Assembly (NCBI RefSeq): GCF_900111985.1
Contig: NZ_FOKI01000002.1
Span: forward strand, 1 to 64,000
DNA from: Clostridium frigidicarnis
GTDB lineage: Bacteria > Bacillota > Clostridia > Clostridiales > Clostridiaceae
Direction of reading: 5' to 3'
DNA: 64,000 bases
A program made the position numbers and the translations under genes. The notes below the pieces were generated by a model that saw only the letters and a program-made list of their open reading frames with translations, made no database searches and was not told where the DNA came from. This document shows positions 59,707 through 64,000 of the stretch, in pieces; position 1 is the stretch's first letter; each line of letters starts with the position of its first letter.

Positions 59707-60837
59707 ATGAAAGAAATAGGTTTATACATTCATATACCGTTTTGTAAGCAAAAATGTTGGTATTGTGATTTTCCATCTTTTCCTTGTAAAGAATATTTAA
59801 TGGAAGAGTATATAGAAGCGTTAATTAAAGAAGTAAATTATAGAATTGGCAATAATATAAATATAAACACTATATTTATAGGAGGAGGAACTCCAACTTA
59901 TTTATCATCTGAACAATTGTTAAAATTAGGAGATAAAATAAATGAATTAAATTTAAATAAGAATATAGAATTTTCAGTAGAGGCTAACCCAGGTACGTTA
60001 AGCGAAGAAAAATTAAAAGCATTAAAGGCTATTGGGGTAAATAGATTATCTATGGGATTGCAAGCTGTTCAAGATTATCATTTAAAAGCTATAGGAAGAA
60101 TTCATACATTTAAGGAATTTAAAGAAAACTTTAAAATGGCAAGAAAAATAGGGTTTGATAATATAAACATAGATTTGATGTTTGGTTTGCCAAATCAAAA
60201 TTTAGAAGAGTGGATAGACACATTAAATACCATATGTGATCTAAATCCAGAACATATATCTGCCTATGGTTTGATTTTGGAAGAAGGCACAGCATTTTAT
60301 AAGTTATATGAAAATAACAAATTACATATGCCTGATGAAAAAATAGAGAGAAAAATGTATAAATCAACTCTTGAAATATTAAATAGAAATGGATATGAAC
60401 AATATGAAATATCCAACTTTTCAAAAAAAGATAAAGAATGTAAACATAATTTAATCTATTGGAATCTTGATGAATATATTGGAGTTGGTTCAGGTTCAAG
60501 TTCTTATTTAGATAATTTAAGAACTTCTAATGAAAGTAATATAGAAAAATATATAGAGTCTATAGATAAAGGTGATTGTGGAGTAAAGGAACGGTTTGAA
60601 AATTCTATAAATGATAACATGGAAGAGTTCATGTTTATGGGACTTAGAAAAATAAAGGGTATAAGTATAAAAAAGTTCCATGAAAAATTTAATAAGAATA
60701 TTTATCAGGTATATGGAGAAATAATAAATAAGCACAAAAAATTAAATCTTTTAGAAGAGAAGGATGGAAACTTAGCTTTAACATCTAAAGGAATAGAGAT
60801 ATCTAACTTTGTAATGAGTGATTTTATAATAGACTGA
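59707..60837 (+). CDS. hemW: Heme chaperone HemW (radical SAM)
   Basis: This 376-residue radical-SAM protein has the cluster motif CKQKCWYC (CxxxCxxC) near residue 15 and GGGTPTYLSSEQL. VEANPGTL is also present, and the C-terminal HemN-type domain is complete. It was formerly annotated as coproporphyrinogen oxidase; HemW lacks that activity and inserts heme. The start is ATG 59707 after GAGGAAGGAAG; the frame is open 30 bases further upstream. Context is lepA-hemW-hrcA. Confidence 0.94.
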   Translation: MKEIGLYIHIPFCKQKCWYCDFPSFPCKEYLMEEYIEALIKEVNYRIGNNININTIFIGGGTPTYLSSEQLLKLGDKINELNLNKNIEFSVEANPGTLSEEKLKALKAIGVNRLSMGLQAVQDYHLKAIGRIHTFKEFKENFKMARKIGFDNINIDLMFGLPNQNLEEWIDTLNTICDLNPEHISAYGLILEEGTAFYKLYENNKLHMPDEKIERKMYKSTLEILNRNGYEQYEISNFSKKDKECKHNLIYWNLDEYIGVGSGSSSYLDNLRTSNESNIEKYIESIDKGDCGVKERFENSINDNMEEFMFMGLRKIKGISIKKFHEKFNKNIYQVYGEIINKHKKLNLLEEKDGNLALTSKGIEISNFVMSDFIID

Positions 60838-61010
60838 GACGAGTTATAAGTAACAAGTTTTCAAAACTTGTGCTATTTCAAAATTCACAGTTGAGAGTGA
60901 AGGATATTTTTTAAATTTTAATTATAGATTTTTATAGACAAATCAAGCATAACTTTCAATTTTCAATTCTCAATATAACTTGTCAACTGGGACTTTTAAA
61001 TTTAAAAAAG
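60838..61010 (+). repeat. Repeat remnants between hemW and hrcA
   Basis: ACGAGTTATAAGTAACAAGT, CAGTTGAGAGTGAAGGAT and TATAACTTGTCAACTG resemble pieces of the dispersed repeat. ACAAGTTTT-CAAAACTTGT forms a short palindrome. No gene is present. Confidence 0.45.
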
Positions 61011-61125
61011 CATATGTGTAAATTAAACATAATAGATTTTAAGAGAAAATAAAAGATATTTAAAGAAAAGATAGGGTAATATACATAATAAAAAGATATA
61101 TAAACCTAATTAGACGCTATTAGTA

Positions 61126-61154
61126 TTGACAAAAAAATCGTAAAATGTTATTTT
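61126..61154 (+). promoter_or_regulatory. Promoter of the hrcA-grpE-dnaK operon
   Basis: TTGACA (61126-61131), 17 bases, TATTTT (61149-61154), with TGT before the -10 as an extended element. Transcription would start just before the CIRCE operator. Confidence 0.7.
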
Positions 61155-61167
61155 AAATTCGTAGTCG

Positions 61168-61194
61168 TTAGCACTCAGCTGATGTGAGTGCTAA
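61168..61194. promoter_or_regulatory. CIRCE operator (HrcA binding site)
   Basis: Perfect inverted repeat TTAGCACTC-N9-GAGTGCTAA, identical to the known CIRCE consensus. It lies in the leader 17 bases before hrcA, so the operon is heat-regulated and HrcA represses its own transcription. Confidence 0.97.
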
Positions 61195-61210
61195 TAAATG
61201 AGGTGTTGCC

Positions 61211-62245
61211 ATGAGTGATATAGATGAAAGAAAAATCAGAATCCTTCAAGCGATAATAAGTGATTATATAACTACAGCAGAGCCTGTTGGGTCAAGAACT
61301 ATAGCAAAAAAATATGATTTGGGTATAAGCTCAGCGACTATAAGAAACGAGATGGCAGATTTAGAGGATATGGGGTATTTAGAACAACCTCATAGTTCAG
61401 CTGGAAGAAAACCTTCGGATAAAGGATATAGACTTTATGTAGATAAGCTAATGCCTGATGAAGCTTTAAGTTTAGAAGACGAATTAAGAATAAAAGGGTA
61501 TTTAGTAGATGAGGCTTTATATGAAGTTGATAAGATGCTTAAACAGGCAACTTATATTCTTTCAGAATTAACAAAGCTTACTTGCATACTAAAAGCACCT
61601 TCAGTTAACAAAAGCCATATAAAATCTATTCAATTATTAGCAATAGATGTAAATAGCATATTGGTTGTTATGGTAACAGATGGTGGAATAATAAAAAATA
61701 GTTTAATAAGAGTTGAAAAAGCTCCGAACCAAGATGTGTTATTAAAAATATCAAATGCACTGGCTAATAGAATCAGAAATCTAACTTTAGAGCAGATAAA
61801 TTTAGAGGTTATAAATAATTTAAAAAGTGATTTAAGTGGATATGATGATATATTTAATGCCATAATCCCAGCTATATATGATACTTTAAATCACAAAGGT
61901 TCCTCGGAGGTTTATACTGAAGGTACAGCTAATATTTTTAATTACCCAGAGTTTAATGATATTGAAAAGGCTAGAGATTTCCTATCACTTATAGGGAATA
62001 GAGAACTTGTAAATAGTCTTATTAATACAGATGGAGTTTTAACTATTAAAATAGGTGAGGAAAACTATGTTAAGGAAGCAAAAGACTGTAGCGTAATAAC
62101 CGCTTCTTATAGTCTTGGAAATGTTCCGGTTGGAACTATAGGGCTTATAGGACCTACCAGAATTCCTTATTCTAAAATAATGACAATTGTTGGCAAAGTT
62201 ATGAAAGAGCTTAATGAAAGCTTGAGACAATATAGCGATTATTAG
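61211..62245 (+). CDS. hrcA: Heat-inducible transcription repressor HrcA
   Basis: This 344-residue repressor binds CIRCE. The N-terminal winged helix-turn-helix contains EPVGSRTIAKKYDLGISSATIRNEM in sections, followed by LEQPHSSAGRKPSDKGYRLYVD, both hallmarks. The C-terminal domain senses heat through GroE interaction. GAGGTG precedes ATG 61211. It is first in the hrcA-grpE-dnaK operon. Confidence 0.96.
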   Translation: MSDIDERKIRILQAIISDYITTAEPVGSRTIAKKYDLGISSATIRNEMADLEDMGYLEQPHSSAGRKPSDKGYRLYVDKLMPDEALSLEDELRIKGYLVDEALYEVDKMLKQATYILSELTKLTCILKAPSVNKSHIKSIQLLAIDVNSILVVMVTDGGIIKNSLIRVEKAPNQDVLLKISNALANRIRNLTLEQINLEVINNLKSDLSGYDDIFNAIIPAIYDTLNHKGSSEVYTEGTANIFNYPEFNDIEKARDFLSLIGNRELVNSLINTDGVLTIKIGEENYVKEAKDCSVITASYSLGNVPVGTIGLIGPTRIPYSKIMTIVGKVMKELNESLRQYSDY

Positions 62246-62261
62246 AGAAGAGGTGTTAAAC

Positions 62262-62870
62262 ATGAAAAAGAAAGAAAAGAAGGTGGATAACCTGGAGGAA
62301 ATGGATACTAAGAAGTGTTCATGCGAAGACACTATAAACAATGACCAGGTAGAAGAAATTAATGAAATTGACAAAGAGGAAAATAATTGTAATGATGAAA
62401 AAGAACAATTAAAATCTTCATTACTAAAGACAAAAGATGAGAATCAGAAACTTCAAAATGAAATAGAAGCATTAAAAGATAGATTGCTAAGAACTAGTTC
62501 AGAATATGAAAATTATAGAAGAAGAACAGCTAAAGAAAAAGAAGGAATATATACTGATGCATGCGAAGATGTGCTTAAGGATATACTTCCTGTTATAGAT
62601 AATTTAGAAAGAGCAGTATCAATTGAAGGTAGTGCTGATGATATAAAAATAGGTGTTGAAATGACTTTAAAGTCTTTTGAAACAGCTTTTGAAAAATTAA
62701 ATGTTGAAGAAATAAATACAAATTGCGAATTTGATCCAAATTATCATAATGCTGTTATGCATGTAAATGATGACTCCCTTGGAAACAACTCTATAGTTGA
62801 AGTTCTCCAAAAAGGATATAAAAAGGGAGACAAAGTTTTAAGATATAGCATGGTTAAAGTAGCAAACTAA
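62262..62870 (+). CDS. grpE: Nucleotide exchange factor GrpE
   Basis: This protein of about 202 residues releases ADP from DnaK. It has an acidic, coiled-coil N-terminal half (residues 30-90), then the GrpE domain with EYENYRRRTAKEKEG, LPVIDNLERAV and VLQKGYKKGDKVLRYSMVKVA. ATG 62262 is chosen, after AGAAGAGGTG; the upstream GTG 62253 is part of that site. It lies between hrcA and dnaK. Confidence 0.95.
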   Translation: MKKKEKKVDNLEEMDTKKCSCEDTINNDQVEEINEIDKEENNCNDEKEQLKSSLLKTKDENQKLQNEIEALKDRLLRTSSEYENYRRRTAKEKEGIYTDACEDVLKDILPVIDNLERAVSIEGSADDIKIGVEMTLKSFETAFEKLNVEEINTNCEFDPNYHNAVMHVNDDSLGNNSIVEVLQKGYKKGDKVLRYSMVKVAN

Positions 62871-62895
62871 CAAGGAATTTTAGGAGGTAAATATT

Positions 62896-64000
62896 ATGGG
62901 AAAAGTAATAGGAATCGATTTAGGAACAACTAACTCTTGTGTGGCAGTTATGGAAGGTGGAGAACCAGTAGTTATAACAAACTCAGAAGGAGCAAGAACT
63001 ACTCCATCAGTAGTATCTTTCCAAGCTAATGGAGAGAGACTAGTAGGTCAAGTTGCAAAAAGACAATCAATAACTAATCCAGATAAAACTATAATTTCTA
63101 TAAAAAGACATATGGGAACTGGATATAAGGTTGATATAGATGGTAAGGATTATACTCCACAAGAAATATCAGCAATGGTACTTCAAAAAATAAAAGCAGA
63201 TGCTGAGGCTTATCTTGGAGAAACTGTAACTCAAGCTGTTATAACAGTACCAGCTTATTTCAATGATAGCCAAAGACAAGCAACTAAAGATGCAGGAAAA
63301 ATAGCTGGCTTAGAAGTTTTAAGAATAATAAATGAGCCAACAGCAGCTTCTTTAGCATACGGAATGGATAAGGGTGAAGAATCAGCTCATAAAATCCTAG
63401 TATATGACCTAGGTGGCGGTACTTTCGACGTATCTATATTAGAATTAGGTGACGGAGTATTTGAAGTTAAATCTACAAATGGAGATACAGCTCTAGGTGG
63501 AGATGACTTTGATAACAATGTTATGAACTATATTGCTGAAACTTTCAAATCTGAGAATGGAATAGATTTAAGAAATGATAAGATGGCTCTTCAAAGATTA
63601 AAAGAAGCAGCAGAAAAAGCTAAGATAGAATTATCTTCATCAACTCAAACTAATATAAATCTACCATTTATAACTGCAGATGCAACAGGTCCAAAGCATA
63701 TAGATATGAATTTAACAAGAGCTAAATTCAATGAACTTACTCATGATTTAGTTCAAAGAACCATAGAACCAATGAAAAAGGCTTTAAGTGATGCTGGAGT
63801 TTCTATGAATGAAATAGATAAGATAGTATTAGTTGGTGGATCAACAAGAATACCAGCTGTTCAAGAAGCTGTTAAGAACTTTACTGGAAAAGAACCTTCA
63901 AAGGGAGTTAATCCAGATGAATGTGTTGCAATGGGAGCTGCTATCCAAGCAGGAGTATTAACTGGAGATGTTAAGGATGTATTATTACTAGATGTTACAC
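62896..64000 (+). CDS. dnaK: Chaperone DnaK (Hsp70), 3' end outside the window
   Basis: The first 368 codons are present, covering the whole ATPase domain. It begins [51 protein letters not shown] and [13 protein letters not shown] are the Hsp70 signatures. The window ends shortly after [11 protein letters not shown], just at the start of the interdomain linker region. TAGGAGGT precedes ATG 62896. Translation is uninterrupted to the edge. Confidence 0.97.
   Translation, partial: MGKVIGIDLGTTNSCVAVMEGGEPVVITNSEGARTTPSVVSFQANGERLVGQVAKRQSITNPDKTIISIKRHMGTGYKVDIDGKDYTPQEISAMVLQKIKADAEAYLGETVTQAVITVPAYFNDSQRQATKDAGKIAGLEVLRIINEPTAASLAYGMDKGEESAHKILVYDLGGGTFDVSILELGDGVFEVKSTNGDTALGGDDFDNNVMNYIAETFKSENGIDLRNDKMALQRLKEAAEKAKIELSSSTQTNINLPFITADATGPKHIDMNLTRAKFNELTHDLVQRTIEPMKKALSDAGVSMNEIDKIVLVGGSTRIPAVQEAVKNFTGKEPSKGVNPDECVAMGAAIQAGVLTGDVKDVLLLDVT

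Overview
The window is chromosomal DNA of a low-GC, spore-forming, flagellated Firmicute, most likely Clostridium sensu stricto. The reasons are the very AT-rich sequence, strong AGGAGG-type ribosome binding sites, frequent TTG/GTG starts, a fused FliR-FlhB protein, no P- or L-ring genes (flgH, flgI), and sporulation genes (spoIIAA-spoIIAB-sigF, spoVAC/AD/AE, gpr, spoIIP). I cannot name the species from sequence alone.

Layout. (1) 1-33.9 kb is one co-oriented flagellar gene cluster. It holds hook-filament junction proteins, filament assembly factors and the FliW-CsrA homeostasis pair (flgK to a fliT-like gene), two flagellin genes, the rod/MS-ring/export/hook genes (flgB to flgE), then flbD, motA, motB, fliL, fliO, fliP, fliQ, fliR-flhB, flhA, flhF, flhG, a PilZ gene, sigma-28 (fliA) and flgF/flgG. 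fliM, fliN/fliY and chemotaxis genes are absent. (2) 33.9-36 kb is repeat-rich and carries one membrane protein that looks like a remote CbiB relative. (3) 36-44.5 kb holds a CBS-domain manganese pyrophosphatase (minus strand), a P-type Ca2+-ATPase, an unknown minus-strand gene, deoC and a Lon-like protease with a degenerate ATPase domain. (4) 44.7-51.5 kb holds the spoIIA operon behind a good sigma-H promoter, spoVAC/AD/AE, and a P-type ATPase homologue that has lost its phosphorylated aspartate. (5) 51.4-64 kb holds comEC-holA-rpsT-gpr-spoIIP-(yqxA position)-lepA-hemW-hrcA-grpE-dnaK. This matches the Bacillus subtilis order and ends inside dnaK, with a perfect CIRCE operator before hrcA.

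How it works together. The flagellar block encodes its own late sigma factor (FliA); two well-matched sigma-28 promoters lie in tandem before the main flagellin. It also encodes its own post-transcriptional switch: FliW binds flagellin and frees CsrA to repress. Leaders of several flagellar genes carry clustered GGA motifs, some displayed in hairpin loops. The flagellin-1 leader has a near-consensus CsrA site in a hairpin. The flgE leader has two hairpins, each with two GGAs. A possible terminated small RNA lies between the flagellins. Together these suggest CsrA control reaching the hook as well as the filament, which I consider the most interesting candidate system here.

Non-coding structure. 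A dispersed intergenic repeat recurs between 33.9 and 61 kb; three copies keep a perfect DnaA-box sequence. A MITE-like family with a long central hairpin is present three times between 35.2 and 36.0 kb. No tRNA, rRNA, CRISPR array, transposase or prophage gene was seen.
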